From assembly GCA_030068145.1 (NCBI GenBank), contig JAPJBO010000039.1, positions 434,001 through 498,000 of the forward strand: a stretch of DNA of 64,000 bases, in the 5' to 3' direction. This DNA comes from Diplonema papillatum. Its lineage: Eukaryota; Euglenozoa; Diplonemea; Diplonemida; Diplonemidae. Within the stretch, counting starts at the first letter, position 1, and each line of letters begins with the position of its first letter. Position numbers and translations under genes: made by a program. This document shows positions 29,701-38,373 of the stretch, piece by piece. The notes under the pieces were generated by a model. It saw nothing but the letters and a program-made list of their open reading frames with translations. It did not search any database and was not told where the DNA came from.

Positions 29701-29995
29701 GTGAGTGGTATGTATCGTGGGTGTTGATGTAAGGTTGTGGTTCGTAAGTTTCGTCGGTGTCCAGGGTGGAGTCTGCTGATGGAGGTGTGTCGAAGTACAG
29801 TGAACGTAGAGCCTGTGCGTAGTTACTGGCGGGCGTGTTCGTTGTAGCGTATCGCTGGTTATGTGGTGCGGGAGCTGTGCGTCTTTTCGAGAACGAGCTT
29901 TTCGTATTGCTGCGGGTGCTCTTCGTAGGCGTAGGGCTAGTAGGCGCTGCCTCTGTGAGTCGTGCGGTTGGTGGTTCGCGCTGTTGGGTGCTCAT
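23714..29995 (-). CDS. Retroelement polyprotein: GIY-YIG, reverse transcriptase, USP protease, zinc fingers
   Basis: An intact frame of more than 2,170 codons. The first ATG is at 29995, but coding-like basic sequence continues in frame up to a stop at 30347-30349 with only a TTG at 30247, so the true start may use splicing, frameshifting or a non-AUG codon. Numbering from that TTG: Tyr/Pro/Thr-rich repeats (166-565); GIY-YIG-like nuclease (about 824-915, VVY...YVG); reverse transcriptase (about 1235-1680) with motif A DFEDMYTRLP (Asp1396), motif B GIPMGGNASSD (1487) and motif C FIDDF (1532); a C19 ubiquitin-specific protease (about 1762-2033) with Cys box RNSCFLQASLNL (Cys1767), CxxC pairs at 1877/1880 and 1920/1923, and His box GHYT (His1990); then two C2HC fingers (2079-2106, 2129-2154). 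The RT resembles Penelope-like elements. A GIY-YIG upstream of the RT matches the permuted layout reported for Chlamys-type elements. The USP domain is the unexpected part. Confidence 0.88.
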   Translation of the reverse strand: MSTQQREPPTARLTEAAPTSPTPTKSTRSNTKSSFSKRRTAPAPHNQRYATTNTPASNYAQALRSLYFDTPPSADSTLDTDETYEPQPYINTHDTYHSQPYIPRYVTTPALVTPHVSTSTDETYEPQPYQPPNLINISPNTNRRSSINSNDTYLQRPYSSNHETSPAHTTRHSSTNTDRTYEPQPYLLTSRTQAISISPNTDKRSSTNSSDTYLPRPYLSNHETTPVRTTRQSSTNTDRTYEPQPLPTNRAQAISISPDTVQRSSINSSDTYLPRPYLPNRKTAPARTARHMSTNTDRAYEPQPYLPTSSAETIRISPYTKQPSTTSSCDTYFPQPYVSNYAHSDQHSFTNSERTYKPRPYLPPFHAQDTSISPNLDQTSSHSSYDTYHPHPYVPNHKTTPPSRTRHLTPGTDKTYKLQPHVPHACQRVISISPCTDQPPLLNSQDNYSPRPFTPNFEITHPHSAQHAAPGIVETYETYVAPTPTSSNFPADFQHDVSYTERIPNIPRPHMPYYGSPTPATMRRPTSILNETYKPRHQPHIDYPTPDIHRRYPQQSALPPAVPTITLRTIPPPTLHTPPKLTNTRPTTAFLLPPTQYGLRHPPPTLNTLVLPSHQPYTSQPNKLHQNLTFKPPQDVRTTQHSTPTQENPRPVTHLNDTHLKYKLKQNAIDPKEADRPEFKRNPFLTCFRTKAKYNYGKQFWAAYDTKRREAQVVFFTKQHKQLHKGWKNQQTDKPAHSDQGVVYALIDERGNVKYVGQTKGTAEDRLKSHWYQRRNNTPIAKALLKRDFPLYAIPLEKVPINEHATNDEFRRQALPRENWWISHFQPTYNVQRHIRNATTRPRKSRKRSNQRHERTKNAPKVEKWAWLEDGKLRINLTTEARAFSIRSQLHHLVNLSDKDLTGYNFDLMGRTRIKRLLNWLIAHAPRTNLPPTVTALEKSLKDRLGEITLNKVIKDDGAPARLIITHGSEHINSLRLHDILQQPAIKRACPKEEILQRTKISFRLNPPLYLRLQNVTQISKELPDIPLPKPEHCACHRYNSGKTINGHAIGFLSAITKENGLSEIVSRGRKYRCYQSHHALTETLHEAIEEYVQTYYPAGSDTTSFETELKAEISRRMAALPPSDDEKLNTKATAELAVIKQHLVILPVDKTTHDFGYCCKAQYTHALRQQLDANETYEKQTITKTEVESNHKRIMAELDLPFHKGLPHLYGSIKLHKAEPSFRWIAGVAAEKNKKHRNTKREAPKATLTNAHLELSGLLKSVMKALKRKDELNFRRTGIKRVWFTEGPDDITLHIKQNLTRLRYKIPTTHDFEDMYTRLPQDKIVEEVCEAIEEAFEFEEQNGNPNLTRGAKQKGKKTFTFSRQTNDTKRAYSREAVKELLAIIIGNSYIAQGDQVLRQTDGIPMGGNASSDIANLFCYRIEKAYVDSLVDEGKIEEAKAHAHTYRFIDDFLNFGTTPPPQHLYNMRYKNTTTAHDDVVFLGVRIRVERPDPPHAPHIRLTIQPKNYGTRYTHHLTTAPKAQASGIFKGSLIRAIRQTNHLQDLRVEIQRSVYAMIDRGHNPRVLYAPWNAWLTEEFGNLPRLHSQLKPFLGFCVARHKKRQPRINEPEFAGKHRPTNFFPAHLPSESPSSVDSPSQPTPELTVTERVASLVATITIAAAVAAKTKRKHPQQLHKYTTRNSCFLQASLNLIAATHLSNQIRKYNDCPQHQTGPCTQDVNEWISGRKTQNVVQRLFEHMDTHLGDGEQHDLEEALLQLLAAIANENEEHRTCQPNCSDAFNELLHLQTTTIHCNNCGYIKTEDQPYSMTILAIQASTAQGCLDSFCKKSTPKDYRCDKCKKTKTAETQTSIRAAQDTLLLCLRRNEFANENRTPVAADPTLNIPDHEHKYELQAVITHTGRENAGHYTIHKRNRTPFTDQNWTHYNNETTSHSREPTYTDNATYMFLYTKEDTTDTDPTQTLELLEELRGDTPTSDDETSSEETTQHEGTLIWACPACKATTTDAGNKFKGAKGLRTHMLHCKEMTLATSPVRKAAQKALGKRKCPYCNNDGRTAGKARFKSLRHHISKCKRNPAVSHTLKATKKNKQSKRGT
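28555..29752 (-). repeat. Coding tandem repeats in the retroelement N-terminus
   Basis: Roughly seven imperfect copies of an approximately 59-61-codon unit. Each has TYEPQPYLP, then an AISISPNTD-like block, then SSDTYLPRPYLPNHETTP. The products are rich in Tyr, Pro, Thr and Ser with regularly spaced PQPY/PRPY motifs and are probably disordered. Copies diverge towards the C-terminal end (28.6-28.9 kb). Confidence 0.85.
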
Positions 29996-31147
29996 GCGTT
30001 GGATAAGTGCTTCGTGGTATGTGGGTAGCGGCGAGTCGTCGTTGGTGCGTCGTGGTGAGCACGGAGTAGGTACGGTATGTGCCGCTTTTCGGTTTTCAGC
30101 ATGGTTGTAGCGGGTGTTTATCCGTTCTGTTTCTTTGCGCTTGGACTTGTGCGCGCGTCGTGCTGTTCTAACTGTTGCGTGCGTTGCTGCGTCTGCGAGG
30201 ATCTCCCGTACGTTTAGGAGGGTTGGAGTTATTTTGCGTTTTGACAACTGTTTACTTCTATTGGATTGATTGGTGTTTTTAAAGGTACGCCGCGCACCGA
30301 GTGTTACTTTGTTGACTTTAGTGGTACAAGTACCGAGGTCCTGTCCCTAAATAGGGTGACGCCATACAGGTATTGGCTTTGGAGCAGCGTATGCTGTGGA
30401 TGGCTTTTCTCTCCGAAAGATCGTTGATGGTTGTACCGGGCCATCCGGGAACCCCATCTTCGATCACCTAGTTTTCTATGCCCAAGGAGTCGGCGGTTCC
30501 TTGGCAGCGAGGAGGTCGTAGTTGTAACGCTACGAGGCGAGATGAACGGCTGTCCTGCGGTTTTAATGTTGCGCTTGGACCCTGACCCCGGGGTCACGTA
30601 TGCATGCTACGTTCCCCTATTGTGGTCTAACGGACTTTTCGGACGGTGTGTGGGGTTGGGAGTTCAGGTCGCTGCGTGATGCGTTGTCTGCGGGCTTTCG
30701 CTGGATGTGGGGAGGTTGTACGTTCTGTGGTATGCTGCGGTCTACTGCGTATAGTTAAGCTTTGTCGGTCACGCTGCTGTGGAGATTGGCTGTCTTCTTA
30801 CTTAGGACGTAGGTCTTTGATAGCTGCTGTGTGTCGGAATATGTTGGCTGTTGTTAGAAGGCCTGTGTGAAAAGTGAACGTGGACCGTGTACTTCCTCGA
30901 GAGATGCGTGGTTGTAGGAGCTTGGACCCCTTTGAAGGCGGTGGAAATTACGGAAAGTGTGGCCTCGACCATGACGGTCAGCCTTCTCCCACGGCGGCTC
31001 CTTCATCATATGACCGAGTTTGAAGGTGCGGGATATATAGATCGCTGGGTCCGTCATGCATAGCTGGTGCATCCCTATGCTTGTATTTTATTTTGGCTGT
31101 ACCCTCAAATTCCGTGTTTCGACCGGGGGTTCGACCTGGGAGGAGTT

Positions 31148-31852
31148 TTATTGATTGTTGGTACACGGGGAGAGGATGTGAGGGCAGATGTTGTTTACAT
31201 GACAAGGTGACGTGGTGAAAGGGAAGATGGGTGTTGCGGCGGCATTGTACAAGAGGTGTTTGGTACTGCTGGAGGTATGTATGCAGGTATTGAAGTGCAA
31301 GGGGTCCAGCAAGTGTGTAACTCCTCTGAAGATGCGCTGTGGAAACTGCCGATGGTTAGGTTGTGGCATTAGTTGTGAGGTTTGCGGATTCGTTCTGGTT
31401 AACTTCGTAGATCTATCGACGGTAGAAGAAGGTGGTTTAACGTGGGCGGAAGCGTCTCCGTTGCGCTGCGTGGATTGTTGATCCGGTCGATAGGCGGGGT
31501 TGGTGTCGGAGTTTTTTTCTTTTTCCTTTTGGTGGAAGGCGACGGTCAAACGGTGGGCGTTGGGAAGGTTGTTCAACACTTCCGGGTTTCGCTGGTTTTG
31601 CCTTCGGGTCAGAGTAATGATTGTGGTTATGACTCGCTTGACCGTATATTGGGAGTGCTGCTGGCTAAGTTTTTCCTTGAATTTTGTGTGAAGAGTCTTC
31701 ACTGAAGACCACCCGCGTTCGGTAGGTAAAGCGGGGGCCGGGCGCTCCAGTTCGGGAAAAGGGCAGCTAAAGAAAAGGGGTCCTCCCTTCCTGGAAGCCT
31801 TAGGGTCCACGGGAGGACGAAACTCATTTGCCGGTCTTTGATTCCATTTCAT
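31148..31852 (-). CDS. Unknown 234-aa ORF upstream of the retroelement polyprotein
   Basis: An open frame from an ATG at 31852, same strand as the polyprotein and about 0.8 kb upstream of it. The product is rich in Asn, Gln, Thr, His, Pro and Lys, close to the unusual composition of the polyprotein and unlike the host genes. No domain is recognised. It could be an ORF1 of the retroelement or the 5' part of the polyprotein, or it could be open by chance because A/C-rich sequence has few stop codons. Its ATG overlaps the proposed stop codon of the O-fucosyltransferase-like gene. Confidence 0.35.
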   Translation of the reverse strand: MKWNQRPANEFRPPVDPKASRKGGPLFFSCPFPELERPAPALPTERGWSSVKTLHTKFKEKLSQQHSQYTVKRVITTIITLTRRQNQRNPEVLNNLPNAHRLTVAFHQKEKEKNSDTNPAYRPDQQSTQRNGDASAHVKPPSSTVDRSTKLTRTNPQTSQLMPQPNHRQFPQRIFRGVTHLLDPLHFNTCIHTSSSTKHLLYNAAATPIFPFTTSPCHVNNICPHILSPCTNNQ

Positions 31853-34800
31853 GCGTCGTCCACGAGAAGAGGATCACTACGAAGAGACTGATATGTGTAA
31901 GGCAAGAACGCTAACCCAAGAGGCAAGAACGCTGATCCCAAGAGTGAGTCGATCACAAAATGAAACGGGGATCGCACTTCGCTTAGTGACATAGCTAACT
32001 AATCTGGCATGACTTGCCTCGATAATCTCTAATGGCTCCCATGGTTTGAGACTGGTATTCATAAGGCAAGAACGCTAATCCCAAGAGTGAGTCAATCACG
32101 AAATGAAACGGGGATCGCGCTTCGCTCTTGTGACACAGTGGAATAGAAGAAGAAAGCACCTACCTGGGAAACGGAAGACGCGGAGTTCCCGATGAAAATG
32201 TATCCGGATCGCATCAGGAAGTAGTCGGTCGCCAGACCCTTCAGGCCTCCGACTTCCTGTGTGCCGTAGAGGCCGTCATACATGATAGCCCCGCGAACGA
32301 CGAGCTCCTGCTAGGTGTGGTTTGCTTGACTGCGCACGTACGAATGATTGCAACAATTTCGAGCCGGTGCGGAAGAACTAAAACAGGAAATGAGAGTGTC
32401 CTAAAAAATGACAAACTGCAAACAGCCACACACCGCTCTCTAACACGAATTAATACGCTCACCCATTCACCATACTTGATGATGAGATGAAGCACGACAA
32501 AAGAACCACCCTTCTCGACAATGGTCACGCGGAGAGACTCTAAGAGGGCTCTCTAGCGTTTATTCTCGAGCGAACTTTCGCCCTTAAAACGCCTGCCGAG
32601 ATGCAGCGCGGCATGGAACCCAAGCGACAAGCACGAACCCAGCCTCAAAAGCTGAAGTTAAGAGGGTCTGCGATAAGCGGGTGTGCTGCACCTAAACGCA
32701 TGAAAGTGTGACACCCGCTTTTTGGCAGCTTCTAGTCCCAGCTTCTGAAGCTGGACGCCACCGTATACGGGAGAGAATTCGTGCTTACCTCTGTGCGTTC
32801 ATGAAAGGCGGGCATACCTGCTCTGCCGTTTTATTCTGGTGATCGGATGCCAAGAACGTCGGCAGCGGAAACTTATCGGGATTCGACCCAGCGCTTTCGA
32901 CGGAAGATCCAAGGCTGTGGACATGTACCATTAAATTGAACAAAAAAAACAAAACGGGCGAGTTTGCGCCCAAAAGAATAACGAAAACGATCCCAAGGCG
33001 AGCCAATCTAAGAGCCCAAGTGCTTCTTCAATCTGTTCAAGCAGGCAACGCAGGTGGAGACCGCCGCTGAGCGGGGGATGCTGAAGGAACTCAAAGCCCA
33101 GGACGGGGAACCCAGTACTGCAAGTCCACGTGCTTCATTCTAAACAGCCATGCAGCTGGTGCCGTTTAAGATAGGAAGGCAAACTCAACGCAAATGCAGC
33201 GCCGCCCGAAAACTAAGATTTTGCCCTGACCAAGTACAGGTGAAGAAAAGCACATGCCTCGCACGCAACGTCTTCGAAATGTAGGCGCTGTTTACCTTGC
33301 ATTGTTCCCGTAGCTCGTCGAGCTGTGTGTGGTGGGTCTTCCTTCAATCGAAGCATCATCGGTGGTAATCGCGAGAGCCATAAAACCAGTCAGTTCACGC
33401 CGTGGTCGCTTGCGCCTAATGCAATAATCGTGCCCGCGGCCACACTTTGAGTGGCGCATTGCACCTTGCGTGTGTTGAGCACTGTCATGCAAGCATGCCA
33501 GGGGAAGACATGGTGGTGGTCCTTTTAGAGTGAAAGTTCGCTTGAAACTCCGAGGTTTTAAAGTCTCCGGGTGACCTTCGTCAATATGGGAAGACATCCT
33601 TTGTGCTCTGAGTAAGAGTAGTGGTTACGCGAGATAAAAGAATCGTTGTTTTTGTGTTTACGACGATCCCGTTTGGTGTCTTTCGACCTTTTGTTTGTTT
33701 TGTGAGGTTCAGCTACATGTGGTCGGGCGGGCAGAATAGGAAGCTTTTCTGTATCGGGCTACACTTTAACTCACGATGCCGATTCTGCTGCCTTTCCGCT
33801 GGGCTGTTGGAACCAGACCCACTCGCATATATGTCGTTGTTTTTTTCACCGCAGTTTGCTCTTTTCCGCAGACTACCCCAAGGTTAGAGCTTAACCGGGT
33901 TCTTTAGATGGGCTGTGCGGTCCTGTTCCGGTGAACACAGGCTTTTTGGTTTCACTGTGTTTCTCGGGGGAAGATGTTAGTTTAGTGTTAGGACAGCTCA
34001 TGCATGTTTGATGCAGTCTTCTTCGCGGGAAAGCCGAGTTTTATTTTAGTGTGCAAGTTCGCTTAGGGATCCGGGGGTTTATAGTCTTTTAGTATTTTAC
34101 TTTGACTTTTTATTTCTCTGTCGGCAACTTCTTTCTTTACCATGGTGATTGTGCCGTAGAGTAGTTCTTCTTTCTCTAGGAAATGTGGTACCCCCGAGTG
34201 TCTACACGGTCCTGACAGGGCCCATATAACTTGCCACTGCGGCCAAAGAAAGTCCAGTACACTTATAAATTGTAACCCCCGCCGTTTCACAAACCCAAAA
34301 CTACGCAATACTACGGAAAACTACGCAATACGGGGTTTTCGGGGATACCAAAATGTCTTAGTTAGTAGTATCGTAGTTGGGGAGGGATCACCGCAGCTGT
34401 CTTCAAAGAGGCGGTCGAGGCAGTATGGTCCACGAAGTATGCAAGCACTTGCCGCGTGGTTCATAGTGGCAGAATCGGGGTCGACTTCAAAGACGTCAGA
34501 CCACGGTGGGATGAGCGACACGCTCCGTCGGAAAGACGTTGCATACCAACGGCGCGTCGATCGCGAATGTGTGGGCGAACTCTGTGTCAATTTCGGCGTT
34601 GCAGGTGCCCTCGCGGTACCGGAGGTGGACGGACAAGTAGCGCGGGTTCGGGCCGTACGTCTTCGACAGGAAGGACGCCACCTCGTCGCCGACGTCCTTG
34701 GCCGGACGAAGCAGGCCGAAGGCCTGCGCCAGCAGCGGCAGGCCCGGGCGGAGGTAGAAGGCAAGCTGCCCGGAGACGTTGATGACCGTCGCGGCCGCCC

Positions 34801-35470
34801 TCCGCAGCTTCGGCCACGCCTCCCGCACGACCTGCTTGAACGTCTGGATCGGAAACGACTTCGCCACCGGGCCGAGGTTCCGGCACTTCAAGTGCAGCTG
34901 CTTCCCTATGGGCATTTCATCCACGGTCTGCCCGAAGCACGCCACGGAACGGTCCCCGGCGAGGTCCTTCTTCGCCGTTTCGATGTCGACTATGCAGAAA
35001 TACCGGGCGAGCTCGCTGAAGCTGTAGAAGTCCCTCGCGTCGAACCACCGCTTGGCGTGCCGAAAGTGGCCGATCACGAACGTCCGATTCAGCAGGTGCG
35101 CGGCGACGATGCCCTGAACGGTTGTCTGCAGCTGGTTGTGATGGCGCCCCCACGTGTGCGGGTTCACCGTCAGGTACCGCCGCGGGCAGTTCGCAACCCT
35201 CGCCGGCAGCGCGGGCGGCGACCAGTCCCGCGCATCTGCCTCCTCCAACGCCTCCCCGCCGGCCTGCGGCGCTTCCGTCGCGGGAACTTTCCCAGTCCTC
35301 GTCTTCACTGCATCGGCCGCCCGGACCCCGGTGCAGTTGGCGCACTTCCAGTCTGCCTGCGCCGCCTCGGGCTCACGCGTCTGCTGGACGGCTTCGTCGT
35401 AGATACTCCCGCTGGCGACGATGCTGCAGATCACGAACGCGGTTGACGCCGGAACCACCCATTTTCGCAT
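31849..35470 (-). CDS. O-fucosyltransferase-like glycosyltransferase, multi-exon
   Basis: Exon 1 (35470-34547, 308 codons, donor GTATGC) starts MRKWVVPASTAFVICSIV, a signal-anchor typical of a type II Golgi/ER enzyme. It contains the family's N-terminal motif NPHTWGRHHNQLQ with NRTFVIGHF, then VHLRYREG (HxR motif). Further exons are 32914-32818 (LPTFLASDHQ, the ASD motif), 32552-32463 and 32310-32164 (ATDYFLMRSGYIFIGNSASS, the C-terminal motif); these three join in phase 0. A short last exon (31887-31849) ending at TGA is plausible but weaker. Exon 1 ends in phase 0 while 32914 needs two bases from upstream, so at least one exon between 32.9 and 34.5 kb is unresolved. The order of motifs fits GDP-fucose protein O-fucosyltransferases; acceptor specificity cannot be told. 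An in-frame ATG at 35542 is a less likely start. Confidence 0.75.
31901..32135. repeat. Direct repeats in the last O-fucosyltransferase-like intron
   Basis: A unit of about 72-75 bp beginning GGCAAGAACGCTAATCCCAA and containing GAAACGGGGATCGC occurs at about 31920-31992 and 32062-32135. A partial copy (GGCAAGAACGCTAACCCAAG) precedes the first. Confidence 0.85.
33525..33600 (+). repeat. Dispersed repeat family B, copy in an intron
   Basis: Contains TTTTAGAGTGAAAGTTCGCT, GAGGTTTTAAAGTCTCCGGG and TGACCTTCGTC, one of the best matches to the family B core. It lies in the unresolved middle part of the O-fucosyltransferase-like gene. A second, weaker copy is at about 34045-34090. Confidence 0.7.
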
Positions 35471-35611
35471 GAATGAGGCCCTTTCGCCTGGTGGTGTTCG
35501 TTGCTTTTTTTTTTTGTTTTGCTCAGCTTCGTTGGGGGGCATTCAGAACCATTTTCGCACGCGGGCTGAGCAGCTTTTCACGGGTTTGAGACCGTGGCGA
35601 GACCACGGCCG

Positions 35612-35745
35612 TTTGATGCGAGACGCATACGCCCGCCACTAAACCCAGATTCACCTGGGCTACAGCACATTTACCTCCTTTGATCTTTTGCAGCTGGCAG
35701 CCTCCTCAAGTATTTCCTACAAAAGCAGGTGCGTACACAAAAAAA
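35612..35745 (+). repeat. Dispersed repeat family D, copy 3
   Basis: Carries CGCCCGCCACTAAACCCAGA, TTTACCTCCTTTGATC, GGCAGCCTCCTCAAGTATTT and ACAAAAGCAGGTGCGTA. It pairs closely, in opposite orientation, with 58335-58467. Confidence 0.75.
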
Positions 35746-36029
35746 AGATTTGCCGAAGACTCCCCGGAGTGTTTCCGGTCTCCTCGCAGAAAGAATGGAC
35801 GGGCGCCCGGCAATCTCGGTGCGTTCGTCACGTTGCCGAGCAGAACAGGGGCTGATCGTTTGCGTCTGCAGCGAGCTTCGCTTCCTCCGGGTTTCCCCTT
35901 TCCTCTGGCTTGTGACACAAGAGCGTGACACTCGGGCCCACGATTTCAGGATCTGGCTCGTGGCACAGGAAAACAACCCATACCACATGCAGGAGCCGCT
36001 AGGTTGTTACACATCTTGACCCTACGTCT

Positions 36030-36082
36030 TGTTAGTGTGTAAGTTCGCTTAGAGATCCGGGTTTTAAAGTCTCCGGGTGACG
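36030..36082 (+). repeat. Dispersed repeat family B core
   Basis: Reads TAAGTTCGCTTAGAGATCCG then TTTTAAAGTCTCCGGGTGAC, matching 46708-46760 and 33525-33600. Confidence 0.7.
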
Positions 36083-36420
36083 GGGGTTCTTTGCCTTTTT
36101 TTTTTGGCGTGGTGTCCTAGTGTTCCGCCTGCTTCTCGGACAGCAGTGCCGCCTCCTTGCCGCCGCTCTTTCCTTGTTCTCCGTGTTTCGGCAGCAGTTG
36201 AGGAACTAGGTACGCTCTTCGGCGAGCCGGATGCGGTCGAAAGCGCGAACAAAAAGCGGAGAGCCATGCCGAAGTCGTGCAACGGAAATTTAACATTTAA
36301 AACTACGGGGGAAAAGGATGACAAAAGGAACAGATAAGAACCTCAACTGAGCAGAAAGCGTGCGGTCCGCGTTCGGCCCGCAAAGGTGAAGGCAGATGCC
36401 GTTAGTGCCGTCTACAGGGA

Positions 36421-36500
36421 GGGGGAGATTGCAAGAAGATGTGCTCAACACCGTGTCCCATCTGCACTGTGTTTCGGTCCTTTAAGCCACGGACACATTC
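36421..36500 (+). repeat. Dispersed repeat family C, copy 3
   Basis: Contains GGAGATTGCAAGAA, GTGCTCAACACCG and CGGTCCTTTAAGCCACGGAC, aligning with 346-435. Confidence 0.6.
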
Positions 36501-38373
36501 GGCGTGGAACGTGAGTGTCCGCATAGAGGATAGCATGGGCCTGGGTTGCCACATGGCCGATCACAGCTCGTCATAGCCAGGAGAGCACAGGCAGTTCCGT
36601 CTCGGGAAAAGGCCCTTACAACCGTGTCGGGGCAATCGATAAAAAGCTCAGGGCGAAGGTGAAGGCAGATTGCCTGGGTATCGTCGGCAGGGAGGGGCCA
36701 ATCGTGCACCGTTTTTGTTACGAGTAAATGAAGCCTTGACGTGGACAGGGGCTTTCGGACGGCCGCCCTACCCCAACAGCCACTGAACTGTGAGACTAAG
36801 AAGAGACCACGTACAGCAAGAAAGGAACGGGTAATTGACCCCTCCCTGTAGCCTCGTTCGTTGGGGTAACGGTGAGTTGAAATGGAAGCTGAAAACAACC
36901 CCTGATGCAGAGATAATATTATGAAAGTGGTGACACTCCCATGGAGCATGAACATAGGCCCCGGACAACGCAGTCCTCTTATATGCTCCAAGGATGAGTG
37001 GCTCAGGAAACCCCTCGATCTGCAAGAGCTGCACACAATTTGCAACGACGGCACTCCATCTCATTTCTGGCGGGTGGCCAAATTATCTGAGTGCAATAAT
37101 GAAAAAAAATAGTATGGCGCTTTCTTTTGTTTGTGCGCACTAGCGGACCTGCTTTGGTAAGTTTCGTGTAGTACGCTGCCAACTACTAATTTTTATCACC
37201 AACAATGCATTGTTAACACAAGAAAGCGCGGCCGATGGCCACGGCAATCACAGGCAGACTCGTTCAATCAATACGTCTCACTTCAGAGCCTTGGAACACA
37301 TCCCTGCTTTCCATGCTAGCTCTCTCTCTCTTTTTTTTCTCTAGTGTAGATTGCGGACAATATACCCTGGCGGGCGTGCCTTGGCTTTGTTTGTTTGTTT
37401 GTAAACACGGATCTATTTAGTCTAGTCGATGGTTCTATGACATTTTTTGTTCTTATTTTAGTTATTTGTCAGAAGGAAGTTTCGGTTGCCGAACTGGCAG
37501 GCGTATGTAAACGAGCCCGCAAGGATCCAGCAGCGCAACCGCACTCCAGTTTGGCAATTGGCCCCCCACCGGGCTTCCAGTGGACGTCGTTCGAGCTGAT
37601 GCCGTGAGCATCGGAGAAAAGGATAATTACGGTCCCTGCGGTTGGTCGAGGGTGGCACAACTGCGGGGTCTCTGCCTTGTACAGAACAGCCGTCCAGCCC
37701 AACCGTCTGGCCGCCAAGTCTTCGCTGGCGCTCCCCTGAGACGGCTCACACGTGTTCCTCCCACACTGCCTGCCTCGCACATGGCGGCAGGCAAGAAACA
37801 TGTACTTGGTCAGACATCACTTTGCACGTGCCGGTGGTTCTGCGAACGATGAAGACCACGGCCAGATGCGGTAGTCGAATGGGAACTGCAGAAGCAAGAG
37901 AGACTCGCCAGCTGCCTTCTTGGCAAAGTTTTCGACTCAGACGGTGCACACAGAAGGGAGAGAAAATGAGCGCAACCACCTCACAATGCGGATGATTCAC
38001 GATTCAGCGTTCCCCTTCCATGTCGTGTTTCTGTGCAAGACAGCGCCAGACAACTCGATGCTGCCCTGCAATATGGGGATGGACCTGATGGATAGTGGTG
38101 AAACGTGAGGCACCGTGATGGACAGCGGCAAGCAACGAGGTGCAGTTGATCCAGGGGATAGGGTGGACCGGCTCAACTATGCATAGAAGGACCAACGATC
38201 CGTCCACAGCATTCGGAAAGGAGTACGAAAACCAGTCCCCACCCCCTGATTCCGGAACGCCTTCGGATGGAGTTCGGGGGGATACATGGGTGGCGATCCG
38301 CCGTCCAGAAGGCATTCGATCCGGGAGGCTTCCGGGGCAGTACGAGCGTGTCGGGCAGTGTTGCGGTCGCATG

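Larger units (their letters stand above)
23640..31852 (-). mobile_element. Penelope-like retroelement, approximate extent
   Basis: Limits are inferred. The sense strand is A/C-rich and G-poor from about 31.7 kb down to about 23.65 kb, unlike both flanks, and contains the giant polyprotein plus a compositionally similar ORF upstream. No long terminal repeats, target-site duplication or hammerhead motif could be found by eye. The left edge is guessed at the A/T-rich block after the stop codon. The right edge is guessed at the start of the companion ORF, which abuts the end of the O-fucosyltransferase-like gene. The retroelement runs in the same direction as all host genes. Confidence 0.6.
35471..38373. 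other. Intergenic spacer with dispersed repeats
   Basis: No firmly supported gene. It holds a family D copy (35612-35745), a family B core (36030-36082) and a family C copy (36421-36500). On the plus strand, 37472-37607 follows a T-rich tract ending in TTTGTCAG and stays open for 44 codons to a TGA. It may be a lone exon but resembles no family I know. Confidence 0.5.

Noticed and set aside
23640..31900. Hammerhead ribozyme motifs in the retroelement flanks
   Set aside because: I looked for CTGATGA with a partner GAAA on the sense strand and found no convincing pair. A covariance-model search would decide.
33031..33133. Plus-strand peptide ending SPRASF as an exon
   Set aside because: It lies inside the minus-strand O-fucosyltransferase-like gene, has no clear acceptor and matches nothing.
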